Assembly (NCBI RefSeq): GCF_001275675.1 | Contig: NZ_LITM01000009.1 | Coordinates: 530,125 to 590,133, forward strand | From: Lysinibacillus sp. FJAT-14745 | GTDB taxonomy: Bacteria; Bacillota; Bacilli; Bacillales_A; Planococcaceae | Direction: 5' to 3' | Length of the DNA stretch: 60,009 nucleotides | Shown: positions 1 to 8,989 of the stretch, piece by piece | Layout of the letters: every line of letters starts with the position of its first letter | How positions within the stretch are numbered: position 1 is the first letter of the stretch | Position numbers and translations under genes: made by a program | The notes under the pieces: model-generated | The model's input: the letters and a program-made list of their open reading frames with translations, nothing else | The model's database searches: none | What the model was told of the DNA's origin: nothing

Positions 1-41
1 TCGGAACGGAAATCAAACCCTAGTTTTGCCAAAGAGCGATA
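1..41 (+). repeat. right end of a family-1 dispersed repeat, cut by the window edge
   Basis: The first bases (TCGGAACGGAAATCAA, then a TTTTGCCAAAGAGC arm) match the right end of the full copy that ends near 40963-40995. Only the terminal inverted-repeat half and the outer arm are inside the window; the rest of the copy should lie to the left. Confidence 0.7.
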
Positions 42-90
42 CTTTATTTAATTACTTTAATTTTATTGACACAATAATTTTCAACACGAT

Positions 91-124
91 AAAAAAACGT
101 GCGAACACATAAGGTTCGCACGTT
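91..124 (-). terminator. intrinsic terminator of trmB-ytnP
   Basis: CGTGCGAAC and GTTCGCACG form a 9-bp stem. On the minus strand it is followed by seven T residues, just past the ytnP stop codon. Confidence 0.85.
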
Positions 125-131
125 CTATTAA

Positions 132-995
132 TTAGAATGTAATAACAGCTTGTCTGCTGCGTTCTAGTTTATCTACAATTTCTTTACCTGTTTCATCCCA
201 TTTAATCATGCGGTAATACGCATCATGGTAGAAGATAAAACCGTAGCCATTCGCAAGTGCTTCTTTCATTATACGTTCCTTTGCAAAAACACTTGCCATT
301 GGATAATCGTCATACGCTAAAACCCATAATGGATTTTGATGTGCATGTGTTGGCATAATATCTGCCATATGCAATAATACCTCGCCATTTTGAGTCAATT
401 TTATAACGGCATGTCCATCACTATGACCACCAGTATGAATCATTTCAATACCCGGAACTACCTCTAACGTACCTTCATACGTTTCGATTAAGTGCTGGAC
501 TGGCTCCCAGTTTTCTTTCCAATACGTATTTTTCGAGCGAATATTTGGCTCACGCATTTCATCCCACTCAATTTTCGTTACAAAGATTTTTGCATTTGGG
601 AATGTTGGTACAAGTACATCATCTTCCCATTGCGTTAAACCTCCAGCATGGTCAAAATGTAAATGCGTCATTAATACTACATCAATATCAGCTGTTGTTA
701 ATCCTAGCTCCTGTAAGCTAGCCGCTAATGTTGATTCCTCAGTTACCCCAAAGTTACGTAGCTGTTTTTCATTTAATTTGTTAAAGCCAACGCCTGTATC
801 AACAATATAGTTTTTACCTTCATATTGAATTAATATCGGCTCAGTTGGTAACTCGATTTGATTTTTTTCGTTAACTGGATATTTGCGTGACCAAAGTGGT
901 TTTGGTACAACGCCAAACATTGCACCGCCATCAAGGCAAGTGACACCCCCGTTTAGCCATGATAATGACATATTGTGAAACTTTAACTGATCCAT
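132..995 (-). CDS. ytnP: metallo-beta-lactamase-fold lactonase-type hydrolase (YtnP family)
   Basis: A 287-residue cytosolic metallohydrolase. The HLHFDH zinc motif lies at residues 111-116. A second histidine cluster (HTGGHSDGH, about 186-194) and a late aspartate (MADIMPTH, about 211) complete the two-metal site of the AHL-lactonase branch of the fold. B. subtilis YtnP is reported as a quorum-quenching lactonase, but the substrate here is inferred only by family. The start ATG is preceded by AGGGGGAG. It lies 11 bases after trmB and shares its transcript, as in B. subtilis. Confidence 0.85.
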   Translation of the reverse strand: MDQLKFHNMSLSWLNGGVTCLDGGAMFGVVPKPLWSRKYPVNEKNQIELPTEPILIQYEGKNYIVDTGVGFNKLNEKQLRNFGVTEESTLAASLQELGLTTADIDVVLMTHLHFDHAGGLTQWEDDVLVPTFPNAKIFVTKIEWDEMREPNIRSKNTYWKENWEPVQHLIETYEGTLEVVPGIEMIHTGGHSDGHAVIKLTQNGEVLLHMADIMPTHAHQNPLWVLAYDDYPMASVFAKERIMKEALANGYGFIFYHDAYYRMIKWDETGKEIVDKLERSRQAVITF

Positions 996-1006
996 CCATA
1001 CTCCCC

Positions 1007-1654
1007 CTATTTAGTAATGAATTGCGATTCTAGACGATAAATTGGCTGTCCTTTAGCAGAAAATTTCTGCTCATATTCAGTCATAACATTATCCTCAGGC
1101 ATATTCGCATGTAGGTCGAGTGATACATACTTAAGTAACATACCATATTCAGAAATACTAGTTAATGAATACTCAAACAAACCACGGTTGTCCGTTTTAA
1201 AATGGATTTCCCCCTCATCCACTAAAATCGACTCATATAATTTCAAAAAATCCCCGTGCGTTAAACGTCGCTTAGCATGGCGCGTTTTTGGCCAAGGATC
1301 TGAGAAATTCAGATACACACGATCTACATCATTTTTTGCAAAAAATTTATTTAAATCTGCGCCATTTACTTTTAATAGTCGTAAATTCGCTGGAGATTTA
1401 GCCTCTATAATTTTTTCCAATGCACAAACAATTACACTGTCATAAAGCTCAATGCCAATATAATTTATATCCGGATTTTGCAAGGCCATACCTGTGACAA
1501 ATTGACCTTTCCCAGTACCTACTTCAATATGTAATGGGTTGTCATTTCCGAAAACAGCCTGCCAATTCCCTTGAAAGTCTTCAGGATTTGGAACAATCAC
1601 CTCTGGATGACTCGTAATCATTTCCTCCGCCCAAGGCTTATTTCTTAATCTCAA
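1007..1654 (-). CDS. trmB: tRNA (guanine-N7-)-methyltransferase TrmB
   Basis: A 215-residue class I SAM-dependent methyltransferase that makes m7G46 in the variable loop of tRNAs. The SAM-binding [10 protein letters not shown] segment (about 44-53) and the TrmB signature [14 protein letters not shown] are intact. The start codon is TTG at 1652-1654: a TGA stop lies in frame 10-12 bases upstream and GAGG sits about 8 bases away, so no earlier start is possible. It heads a two-gene operon with ytnP. Confidence 0.95.
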   Translation of the reverse strand: MRLRNKPWAEEMITSHPEVIVPNPEDFQGNWQAVFGNDNPLHIEVGTGKGQFVTGMALQNPDINYIGIELYDSVIVCALEKIIEAKSPANLRLLKVNGADLNKFFAKNDVDRVYLNFSDPWPKTRHAKRRLTHGDFLKLYESILVDEGEIHFKTDNRGLFEYSLTSISEYGMLLKYVSLDLHANMPEDNVMTEYEQKFSAKGQPIYRLESQFITK

Positions 1655-1766
1655 TTTTTTTCCTCATTTCTTTCTCATGAAATTATTGATTTTTTATAGT
1701 ATAACGTATAACTATAAAATTCGCATGAAATTATTGCGAAATGATATTTTAGTAAGGGGCTATTTT

Positions 1767-2699
1767 TTATTGTTCCTTTGATATAATCTGCCAAGCATTA
1801 TGTTGCACTGTGCAATGAATTCTCGTTCCCTCTCTAATTTCTCCAATATAGTTACCATCCGTATGACAATCAACGTTATTTGCGTGCACGAAAATGTTAA
1901 ATTGATTGCCTTGCAAAAAAGTAATCTCTTTAAATTTTGTATGTTTTTCAAAAAACACAGTGACAAATACTAGCAGCAATTTTAGTCGTGAAATGCCGTG
2001 AAGAATTGTTATTTCGATTTGTCCATCATCAGGTTTAGAAGACGGGGAAATTTTCATCCCCCCTCCGAAATAAGGTTGATTGCTCATCGCAACAAACCAT
2101 GCCTGCTGAAATTGCCATTCTTGATTGTTTGCACGAATAGTTACATCAAAGCGTTCAAAGCTAAATAGCCCTCTTACAACTGCCGCAGCGTAGGATAGCT
2201 TGCCAAGCCCTATTTTATTGAGGTAAAACTTCAAATGAGATTCATTAATACGCTTTGTGACAAATGCATCAAAGCCCATACCAGCATTATTGACAAATAT
2301 CTCATGCTGTGGATCTCCAAACTGAACGGCACCAACATCCATTGGGAGGTGAGCCATTTCTGTTTGTATATAGCTTTCAATTTGAAAAGCATTTTGAAAT
2401 GTAGTAAAGTATCGTGCGAAATCATTTCCAGAGCCTGCACGAACTACACCAATCACTATAAATTTATTATGTACAACACCACTAACTACCTCATGTATTG
2501 TGCCGTCACCGCCAACAATAACAATTAATTTTTTTGTTTGAACATCTTGCGCCCAATTTTTTGCAAGTTCCTGTCCATGTCCCTCATATTCTGTAAAGGC
2601 AACTTCATAGTTCATTGTTAAATGCTGTTGAAGGTGACGCCAAACTTTCTTACCTTTGCCGTGGCCTGCTGCTTCATTCACAATAAATAATACTTGCAT
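1767..2699 (-). CDS. ytlR: diacylglycerol/lipid kinase family protein (YtlR-like)
   Basis: A 310-residue protein with the DAGK catalytic domain. The nucleotide-binding GGDGT motif is at about residues 62-66, and the typical C-terminal half (PYFGGGMKISP, DGQIEITIL) follows. It probably phosphorylates a lipid, but the substrate cannot be read from sequence. An SD-like GGGGA precedes the ATG. The upstream gene stops 3 bases away, so the two are cotranscribed and probably translationally coupled. Confidence 0.85.
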   Translation of the reverse strand: MQVLFIVNEAAGHGKGKKVWRHLQQHLTMNYEVAFTEYEGHGQELAKNWAQDVQTKKLIVIVGGDGTIHEVVSGVVHNKFIVIGVVRAGSGNDFARYFTTFQNAFQIESYIQTEMAHLPMDVGAVQFGDPQHEIFVNNAGMGFDAFVTKRINESHLKFYLNKIGLGKLSYAAAVVRGLFSFERFDVTIRANNQEWQFQQAWFVAMSNQPYFGGGMKISPSSKPDDGQIEITILHGISRLKLLLVFVTVFFEKHTKFKEITFLQGNQFNIFVHANNVDCHTDGNYIGEIREGTRIHCTVQHNAWQIISKEQ

Positions 2700-2702
2700 T
2701 CA

Positions 2703-3707
2703 CTAATCCCCGGCTGGTTGAGAAGATTGCTGCCAAATATCTCGATTAAAGGATGTTGTTTGTACGTTGTTTAAAATCGTTTGAGAAGCACGAATTTGCA
2801 TATGCTTCATAGGAGAGGATGCTTTCCTTAATTGCTCCATCCACTCTCCATAATTTCGACGATCAATAAATTGAATTCCGTATGGTGACCCTGGATAATC
2901 GAAATAGCCATTCTGTGTTAATATAACCTTGCGAATTGGCATATTTATATCGTCCTGCTTAAATAATTGAGTTAATACCGATTCCATACGATTTAAACTT
3001 ATCATCGGATTAAGGACTTTTGAATCTTTCGTTCCTACTTTTTTTATCCAGAATCGCTCGCTGCCTCCCACATAAACCGCTTGATTTTCCGCTCCTAGCA
3101 CTGTTATACAAATACATTCTGTCGGTGACATTAGCACGACTTCAAGCTCTATGGGTGCTTTTCTAATTTGTAAAATAGGATAATAAAAAAGCAAATAATT
3201 ATCCGGTAATTTTTGTAACAAATTTCGTAGTAAGGGGTCACGCATAAAACGAGGATCTACATACGACTTTTCACGTAATGTTGAACTTGCCCATTTCATT
3301 TGGAAATGGAAAAATTGATCGATAAACATTCGTTTTAATTCATGAACAGATTGCGGTGCGTAGACAATTTTTGGTTCAAACGTTAAAGTCGTTTCTTCTT
3401 CTGGTATGCTATCTTCATCACTCACTAGTTCATTCGTTATTGCTATTTGTTCAACGTCCTCATTTTCTTCCTTCTGACGACCTGCAAATATCTTTTTGAA
3501 TAAAGAGAATTTCTCTTTTTCTGCGAAAGAATCATTTTCTGAATCGTCGTCGGTATGTTGCCACTCACTAATTTCTTCCCCTAACTCCCACTGTCGCTTA
3601 ACACGCTCCCATTGACTGTTCTTTAAGCGTACAAATTGTGTTGGATATCTTGCTAAATCAATTTGATAGCGTGATATATAATCTTGTATTTTCACCAATT
3701 GTGCCAT
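2703..3707 (-). CDS. ytlQ: YtlQ-like protein with a NERD-like region
   Basis: A 334-residue soluble protein of unknown function. Residues about 45-120 are acidic and low in complexity (a linker). Residues about 125-310 resemble the YtlQ/NERD-type fold, with alternating beta segments such as IELEVVLMSPTECICITV. It sits directly upstream of ytlR as in B. subtilis, which is the main reason for the name. No catalytic motif was recognised. A GGAG lies about 12 bases before the ATG. Confidence 0.6.
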   Translation of the reverse strand: MAQLVKIQDYISRYQIDLARYPTQFVRLKNSQWERVKRQWELGEEISEWQHTDDDSENDSFAEKEKFSLFKKIFAGRQKEENEDVEQIAITNELVSDEDSIPEEETTLTFEPKIVYAPQSVHELKRMFIDQFFHFQMKWASSTLREKSYVDPRFMRDPLLRNLLQKLPDNYLLFYYPILQIRKAPIELEVVLMSPTECICITVLGAENQAVYVGGSERFWIKKVGTKDSKVLNPMISLNRMESVLTQLFKQDDINMPIRKVILTQNGYFDYPGSPYGIQFIDRRNYGEWMEQLRKASSPMKHMQIRASQTILNNVQTTSFNRDIWQQSSQPAGD

Positions 3708-3887
3708 GTGTTTTGGTCACTCCAATCTTACTCGCTCTATATCTAATTTGCTAATTTCGCCACTATTGCTTGGAAGGTAAACCAGTTGTAGCTGTCGTTT
3801 TGCTTTCTCTACATAAAGCGTTGCTGAATATAGATAAATAGACATTTGCATTCATTACATCGACATTTGCTCTTTTACTAGCAATTC

Positions 3888-4005
3888 CTTGGCATAATTG
3901 CGTCCGGAATCGGCTTTGCGCTTGCACAAAGCCCTCCTTTCCGATTCCGTGACATCCGCCGGAGGCTTTAACTTCTTTGGAGGATGCTGAAAGAAGTTAA
4001 AGCCC
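3888..4005 (-). repeat. family-2 dispersed repeat, partial copy
   Basis: Read on the minus strand it matches the long copy at 54811-55113: a CCTCCGGCGGATGTCACG block, an ATCGGAAAGG block, AAGCCGATTCCGG, then GACGCAATTATGCC. Internal hairpins are CGGAATCGG (3905-3913) with CCGATTCCG (3941-3949), nested GGCTTTG/CAAAGCC, and a 12-bp stem TTTAACTTCTTT/AAAGAAGTTAAA (about 3967-4001). Confidence 0.75.
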
Positions 4006-4082
4006 GATAGTAATTATTCTGTAGTTATCCTTTTTATTCTACATGACGTTTCATGAGAAAACATCCATAATTTGTTCTATAG

Positions 4083-4119
4083 AAAAAGAGAACTACCCAA
4101 GTTTAAGGTAGCTCTCTTA
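4083..4119 (-). terminator. intrinsic terminator of pepV-dat
   Basis: AAGAGAGCTACC pairs with GGTAGTTCTCTT on the minus strand and is followed by a T-run, 11-45 bases past the dat stop. Confidence 0.85.
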
Positions 4120-4129
4120 GAAAATTCAT

Positions 4130-4981
4130 TTATTTCGTAATAGAAAGCGGTAATTTTGCCTCGAATGCTTGCTGTAATTTACGAGTCCATTCACCTGGAA
4201 CTCCAGCACCGATTTTGTTTCCATCAACATCGATAACAGGTGTTACTTCAGAAGATACAGATGACACAATGACCTCATCCATTGTTAATAAATCAGCCTT
4301 TGTCATTGGTTCTTCAATAACAGGTAAATTAATTTCTTCCGCACATTTCAAAATAACTTGGCGTGTAATACCGTTTAAAATGAAATTATTTGCAGGGTGT
4401 GTATAAAGCTTACCATCTTTAATGCCGTAAACATTTGCTGATGAACATTCTGTTACGATGTCACCGCGATGTAAAATTGCTTCATAGCAACCTTTTTCAG
4501 ATGCTTCCTGTTTTGCCAGTACAGCACCTAATAAGTTTAAAGATTTAATATCACAACGTAACCAACGAATATCCTCTACAAAGGTAGCCTTAACACCTTT
4601 TTCAAAATTTTCATATGAACGCTCGCCAACTTTAACATTCCCTGTTAATACAGCCGGAACACTTGCGTCTGGGAAAATGTGATTACGAGAAATTGTACCA
4701 CGTGTGATTTGGAAGTAAACATGACCCGTTTCCAAATTATTTTTTTCGATAAGTTCATGTAATAATTTGTGTAATACGTCTTTAGTATAAGGAATGACAA
4801 GACGAATTTTTTCGGCACTCGCATAGAAACGATCAATGTGTTCTTGTGCTGTGAACATATTTCCGTTATAAACTTTAATTACTTCATAAATGCCGTCACC
4901 AAATTGGTAACCTCTGTCTTCTGGAGATACTGCAATAGATCCTTCTTCAACGATTTGATCATTCCATAATGAATATGCCAT
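4130..4981 (-). CDS. dat: D-amino-acid aminotransferase
   Basis: A 283-residue PLP-dependent fold-type IV transaminase. It interconverts D-alanine and D-glutamate with their keto acids and feeds peptidoglycan precursors. The PLP lysine is K146 in RCDIKSLNLL, and RGYQFGDGIYEV near residues 23-34 and the TECSSANVY segment are typical of the family. Length equals the Bacillus YM-1 enzyme. It follows pepV by 27 bases on the same strand; this pairing links dipeptide breakdown to D-amino acid supply. Confidence 0.95.
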   Translation of the reverse strand: MAYSLWNDQIVEEGSIAVSPEDRGYQFGDGIYEVIKVYNGNMFTAQEHIDRFYASAEKIRLVIPYTKDVLHKLLHELIEKNNLETGHVYFQITRGTISRNHIFPDASVPAVLTGNVKVGERSYENFEKGVKATFVEDIRWLRCDIKSLNLLGAVLAKQEASEKGCYEAILHRGDIVTECSSANVYGIKDGKLYTHPANNFILNGITRQVILKCAEEINLPVIEEPMTKADLLTMDEVIVSSVSSEVTPVIDVDGNKIGAGVPGEWTRKLQQAFEAKLPLSITK

Positions 4982-5008
4982 GTTTCGTTCATCCTTTTCA
5001 TATTTAAG

Positions 5009-6415
5009 TTATTTGTTTCCTGCAAGTTCAACAATTGCTTCAGCATAAATAGCTGTTGCTTTTATGAGATTTTCAATGACGACAAACTCATCCGCACGAT
5101 GCGCCACGTCAGGTTCACCTGGGAATAGCATGCCAAATGCCACACCTTTTTTCATCACACGTGCATACGTACCACCACCTGTAGAAAGTAAAGGTGTTTC
5201 ATAATCCCCCGTTTGACGTCTATAAATACCTGCTAAAGTCTGGATAAATGCATCGTCCTCACTTACATAGTGAGGTTTTGAGTCATCTTGAATATCCAAT
5301 GAAAATCCTTTTGTTACAGTTAAACGTTGTGCTTCCGTAATTTTTTCATCAAACGGATAAGTGACAGAATAACGCATGCTAATTACCATACTGCCACCTT
5401 TAGCCACATCATAGGTTACAATGCCTGGATTTAATGTAGTTTTACCAGACATTTCGTCCTCAAATTGTAAATCAAGCTTGTTACCATAATGATCTTGATA
5501 AAAAACATCTGCGGTAAAGTCGACAAATTGTTTACTTGCCTCTGTCGTCAACTCTTGTTGCAAAAATGCTGCAAGATAAACAGCTGCATTGACACCTTTT
5601 TCCGGCTCCATTGCATGGGCTGCCTTACCTTTGATAGTTATTATATAGTGAGAACCCTCGATTAATAAAGAGCCTTCTAGCTGATTTTTGCTTAAAAATG
5701 TGTGAAAATTCTGTTCAAATTGTGAGGAAACAAACTGCACCGTTGCTTTTGCAAAATCAGGTACCATATTTGGTCGCTTTCCAGCATTAAATAATAATAG
5801 CTGTTCTTTCGAAGCATCGCCTGTTTTATTTTGAGAGAACACTAGCTCTGCAATGCCTTTTTCAGCATTGATGAGTGGGAAATCCGCATCTGGTGCAAAT
5901 CCAATCGCCGGCATTTCCTCATGTTTAAAATAGTGGTCGACACAGCGGAAGCCTGTTTCTTCATCCGTACCGATAATCATCCGTACTCTTTTATTAAGCT
6001 TAATGCCTGCATCTTTGACAAGTTTCATGGCCATCCATGCCGCAATTGTTGGGCCTTTATCATCTATTGCACCACGAGCAAATAGCTTACCATCTGCTAT
6101 AGTGCCGCTAAAAGGTGGGTATGTCCAATTTGATTCATCACCAACTGGTACTACGTCAACATGACATAAAATACCTAATAAATCATCACCTTCACCCATC
6201 TCTATATGACCTGCATAATTATCAATATTTTTCGTTTGCAGTCCTTCAACTTGGCCCTTTGCTAATAACCATTCAAGAGCCTTTAGTGGACCATCACCAA
6301 AAGGTACTTCAGTAGTAATCGTATTCTCATCGTGAACACTATTAATTTGCACAAGCTCCTGTAACTCTTGTATCAATTCATCTTGCCTTTCCTTTGCAGC
6401 TTGTAACCAATCCAT
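5009..6415 (-). CDS. pepV: M20-family dipeptidase PepV
   Basis: A 468-residue di-zinc metallopeptidase that cleaves dipeptides in the cytosol. Zinc and catalytic residues are in LCHVDVVPVG (H85, D87), GAIDDKGP (D118/D119) and GTDEETGF (E152/E153). The late histidine is in the PDVAHRADE segment. An AGGAGGT-type SD (minus-strand GAAGGAGGTACATC) precedes the ATG. It is the first gene of the pepV-dat operon. Confidence 0.93.
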   Translation of the reverse strand: MDWLQAAKERQDELIQELQELVQINSVHDENTITTEVPFGDGPLKALEWLLAKGQVEGLQTKNIDNYAGHIEMGEGDDLLGILCHVDVVPVGDESNWTYPPFSGTIADGKLFARGAIDDKGPTIAAWMAMKLVKDAGIKLNKRVRMIIGTDEETGFRCVDHYFKHEEMPAIGFAPDADFPLINAEKGIAELVFSQNKTGDASKEQLLLFNAGKRPNMVPDFAKATVQFVSSQFEQNFHTFLSKNQLEGSLLIEGSHYIITIKGKAAHAMEPEKGVNAAVYLAAFLQQELTTEASKQFVDFTADVFYQDHYGNKLDLQFEDEMSGKTTLNPGIVTYDVAKGGSMVISMRYSVTYPFDEKITEAQRLTVTKGFSLDIQDDSKPHYVSEDDAFIQTLAGIYRRQTGDYETPLLSTGGGTYARVMKKGVAFGMLFPGEPDVAHRADEFVVIENLIKATAIYAEAIVELAGNK

Positions 6416-6587
6416 TTGATGTACCTCCTTCAGTGTATTAACATTATTCTACTCTTTACACCATAAATTACAATCATCTTTCTGACAACTATTTTCACAA
6501 GCAACTCTAACACTACCATGTATAGCATATTCTTCACTTTTTCCCACAAAATACAGTTTAATTTTTTGTGTAAATTGTAAATTTCAC

Positions 6588-6626
6588 TTGCATTCACTAG
6601 AAAATCAACTAGTTTTTCTATATAAT
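6588..6626 (+). promoter_or_regulatory. possible ytzE promoter with inverted repeat
   Basis: A good -10 (TATAAT, 6621-6626) lies 144 bases upstream of ytzE. The spacer holds an inverted repeat, ACTAG...CTAGT (6597-6613). The best -35 at 17 bp is only TAGAAA (6598-6603), so an activator or operator role is possible but unproven. Confidence 0.4.
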
Positions 6627-6769
6627 GAAGTTATCAGAATTATTGTTCTGAATATAAAATTAGAAAAGGGGATGTCTAAGGCAGCTACTTATTAGCCTAA
6701 GTGCACTCCGCACATATTGTCGTCCGCTAGTCTTTGCCAAGAGAAATAAGATGAAGGAGTGGTTCATTT

Positions 6770-6991
6770 ATGAAACCAACTACTGATCGAATGCTTAATC
6801 GTATTAAAGACGTGTACATGTTTATTTTAGACAAAGGAACCGTGTCTACACAGGATTTAGTCGAAGAGTTTAGTATCACTCCTCGCACTGTTCAAAGAGA
6901 TTTGAACGTGTTAGCCTTTAACGATTTGGTGATGAGTCCAAGTCGAGGCAAATGGACAACGACGAAGAAAAAAGTAAAATTGACGTCTTAG
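6770..6991 (+). CDS. ytzE: small DeoR-type HTH regulator (YtzE-like)
   Basis: A 73-residue protein that is almost only a DNA-binding domain. The DeoR/HTH_11 helix-turn-helix is at residues 11-60, with recognition region SITPRTVQRDLNVL. There is no ligand domain, unlike ordinary DeoR regulators of about 250 residues, so it either acts as a dimer of bare HTH domains or needs a partner. A GAAGGAG SD lies 9-10 bases before the ATG, and a strong terminator follows. The pepV neighbour is divergent. Its targets cannot be told from the sequence. Confidence 0.85.
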   Translation: MKPTTDRMLNRIKDVYMFILDKGTVSTQDLVEEFSITPRTVQRDLNVLAFNDLVMSPSRGKWTTTKKKVKLTS

Positions 6992-7030
6992 TTTTTACGT
7001 TTAATACGTAAAGCATTTTGTATGGGAAAA

Positions 7031-7063
7031 GAATGACCTTTCGTCGTGGTCATTCTTTTTTTG
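7031..7063 (+). terminator. intrinsic terminator of ytzE
   Basis: GAATGACC and GGTCATTC form a stem followed by seven T residues. Confidence 0.9.
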
Positions 7064-7185
7064 TTTTCTACTATTTTTTGATTCCTCACAATTTCTCAAA
7101 CTTCCAAGTAAATTACCTCTCAAAAGATTGCGATTACTTTTAGTGAAATTTCCCTCTAATTATGAATATTCATTATTTATGGTAT

Positions 7186-7464
7186 TCATCATCAAAAGTT
7201 GAGGATAACATTATTTTAAAAGTATGCCATGTATATAAGTTGATTTCCGTTCCGACTGGGCGACTCCTTAGGGACCAGCGATATAGAGGAACGAAGGCTA
7301 AAACCATCACGTCCTGTGATAACGCCTTCGTGACCAACTTCGGTGCTGTGTTGCTGTACGAAAGCGTAGCGTCAGCAACAATTGTTTATCTGTGCGAAAG
7401 CGAAGCGGCAGCTACAAAGCGCCCAGTCGGAACGTAAATCAACAACACGTTATGATGATGAACC
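7186..7464 (+). repeat. family-1 MITE-like element, full copy A (279 bp)
   Basis: The outer arms are TCATCATCAAAAGTTG (7186) and GTTATGATGATGA (ending about 7462). Inside them a 24-bp terminal inverted repeat runs 7239-7262 and 7420-7443 with one mismatch (it begins GTTGATTTCCGTTCCG). The core carries the conserved double hairpin at 7291-7331 and GCGAAAGCG-type mini-hairpins. No protein-coding gene, ribosome binding site or transposase is inside. Full copy B at 15912-16190 has the same length. Confidence 0.85.
7291..7331 (+). ncRNA. conserved two-stem motif (copy in element A)
   Basis: Stem P1 ACGAAGGC/GCCTTCGT (8 bp), 5' bulge TAAAACC, stem P2 ATCAC/GTGAT with loop GTCCT, 3' bulge AAC. Equivalent motifs at 54854-54894 and 54963-55002 have different stem sequences but the same geometry. 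Whether it is transcribed is unknown. Confidence 0.5.
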
Positions 7465-7615
7465 TTATTTATGCAAAGCCCCTTATTTGCTAACAATTCA
7501 TGTATTTTTATAACATTCGTTTTCTCAGCGTTATCTTCAAATGTTTTTTGACTATTTACAATTGATTAACAATCCGTTAAAATCGAAACATTCTACATTT
7601 TGAGAGGAGGATTCT

Positions 7616-8791
7616 ATGAAACTTCCCAAACTGTTTCATCCACTAGTTTGGATTATTTTAGGCGGAACGATTTTTACACGCATTGCAAGTTTTATGGCAA
7701 TGCCCTTTTTAGCCATTTACTTACATAATGAAATTGAAGCATCCCCTTTACAAATAGGCTTGACGATTGGTATTGCACCGTTAATCTCCACTGTAGGCGG
7801 ATTCTTTGGTGGTTATTTAACTGACCGATTTGGTAGAAAAAACGTCATTTTGCTTACGATTATTGTTTGGAGCATTGTGTTCTTTGGCTTTGCAATAGCA
7901 CAAACAATTTGGTTCTTTGTAGCATTGAACGCCCTTAATGGCTTATGTCGCTCCTTCTTCGAACCCTCGACACAGGCATTAATGATTGATTTTACTCCTG
8001 CTGACAAACGAAAAAGATTGTTTTCGTTTCGTTACACAGCCATTAATATAGCCGCTGTTATTGGTCCTATTATTGGTGTTTATATTTCTCAATTGTCCAG
8101 TCCAAGTATTCCATTCATGCTGACAGGGACTATGTATATTATTTATGCCGTATTTTTATTTTTCGTTTTAAATCGCTATGAAATGCAACAACCAAAAGCT
8201 TCAACGCCAACAAAAATACTGCAAACCTTCACGATATTATTGACGAATCGTATACTATTAAGCTTTATTTTTGGGGCAATTTTAATTAATATTGGTTACT
8301 CTCAATTTGATTCAACATTGCCACAAATCATTGAACTTAAAATTGAAGATGGTGCCAAGCTCTATTCTCTACTAATCTCGCTCAATGCAGTAGTTGTGTT
8401 ATTACTACAATTACCGATTAGTATCCTTTCAGAACGTTTTTCATCGACAGCTACTCTATTAGTAGGGATTCTGTTCTTCGCGTTTGGTCTTTTATTATTC
8501 GGCTTCTCAAATAACTATCCGTTATATATTATCGCTATGATTATATTCACTATTGGTGAAATTTTCGCCTTTCCGACTATGAATGTCATGATTGATGAAA
8601 TTGCGCCTGATACGCAAAAGGGAACCTATTTAGGAGCAGCTCAATTTAAAAATTTAGGGGGCTTCATTGGACCAATTATTGGCGGGTGGTTGCTATCACA
8701 TTATATGAACGCAATGTTTGCGGTCATTGCTGTTCTTGTTTTATGCAGTTGTTTATTTTATAGATCAAAGCTTAAGCCGCAACAGGAATAA
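7616..8791 (+). CDS. MFS transporter, drug:H+ antiporter type
   Basis: A 391-residue integral membrane protein with about 12 hydrophobic helices. Loop 2-3 carries the MFS signature GGYLTDRFGRKNV (residues about 62-74), typical of DHA1 multidrug or sugar-efflux pumps. A very strong SD (AGAGGAGG) lies 5-6 bases before the ATG. It is a single-gene unit, downstream of repeat A and upstream of the GGDEF gene on the other strand. The substrate cannot be deduced. Confidence 0.85.
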   Translation: MKLPKLFHPLVWIILGGTIFTRIASFMAMPFLAIYLHNEIEASPLQIGLTIGIAPLISTVGGFFGGYLTDRFGRKNVILLTIIVWSIVFFGFAIAQTIWFFVALNALNGLCRSFFEPSTQALMIDFTPADKRKRLFSFRYTAINIAAVIGPIIGVYISQLSSPSIPFMLTGTMYIIYAVFLFFVLNRYEMQQPKASTPTKILQTFTILLTNRILLSFIFGAILINIGYSQFDSTLPQIIELKIEDGAKLYSLLISLNAVVVLLLQLPISILSERFSSTATLLVGILFFAFGLLLFGFSNNYPLYIIAMIIFTIGEIFAFPTMNVMIDEIAPDTQKGTYLGAAQFKNLGGFIGPIIGGWLLSHYMNAMFAVIAVLVLCSCLFYRSKLKPQQE

Positions 8792-8797
8792 AGTGGC

Positions 8798-8850
8798 TCA
8801 TCACCATAACGTGTGTTTTAACAAATGTCATCCACAACTTTTGGTGATGA
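8798..8850 (-). repeat. family-1 element without its core (53 bp, outer arms only)
   Basis: On the minus strand it reads as the left arm (TCATCACCAAAAGTTG, then GGATGACATTTGTTAAAA) joined directly to the right arm (CACACGTTATGGTGATGA). The 24-bp inverted repeats and the whole core seen in copies A and B are absent. TCATCACC and GGTGATGA form the two ends. Confidence 0.75.
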
Positions 8851-8896
8851 TCCAATAAAATGTAAGTAAAAGGGCATTTACGGGGTTTAACTTCTG

Positions 8897-8975
8897 ACAA
8901 AAAAACCGCTCCATTTCTCTAAGCGCATCTCAAGCATTTGAAACTTGCTTGGATCCACTGTAATAGTAATGGAGC
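8897..8975 (-). terminator. long compound terminator of the GGDEF gene
   Basis: CGCTCCAT and ATGGAGCG, 55 bases apart, enclose an inner CAAG/CTTG hairpin. On the minus strand GGAGCGG is followed by seven T residues. The long loop is unusual for an intrinsic terminator. Confidence 0.65.
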
Positions 8976-8989
8976 GAATGATTATAAAA

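Larger units (their letters stand above)
3708..4129. other. 422-bp intergenic region between dat and ytlQ
   Basis: It contains a partial family-2 repeat (3888-4005) and the dat terminator. The remainder (3708-3885) is AT-rich, with no gene or convincing promoter that I can see. Confidence 0.6.
6992..7615. other. 624-bp intergenic region
   Basis: It holds the ytzE terminator and a full family-1 repeat (7186-7464). The last 150 bases are AT-rich leader of the MFS gene, with no clear sigma-A promoter. A 91-codon open frame across the repeat (7162-7437) is a by-product of the element. Confidence 0.6.

Noticed and set aside
7162..7437. 91-codon plus-strand open frame
   Set aside because: It lies across family-1 element A, has no SD, and its codons follow the hairpins of the repeat.
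7186..7464. Family-1 elements as CRISPR or group II intron pieces
   Set aside because: No regularly spaced direct repeats, no Cas or reverse transcriptase genes, and the structure is of nested inverted repeats.
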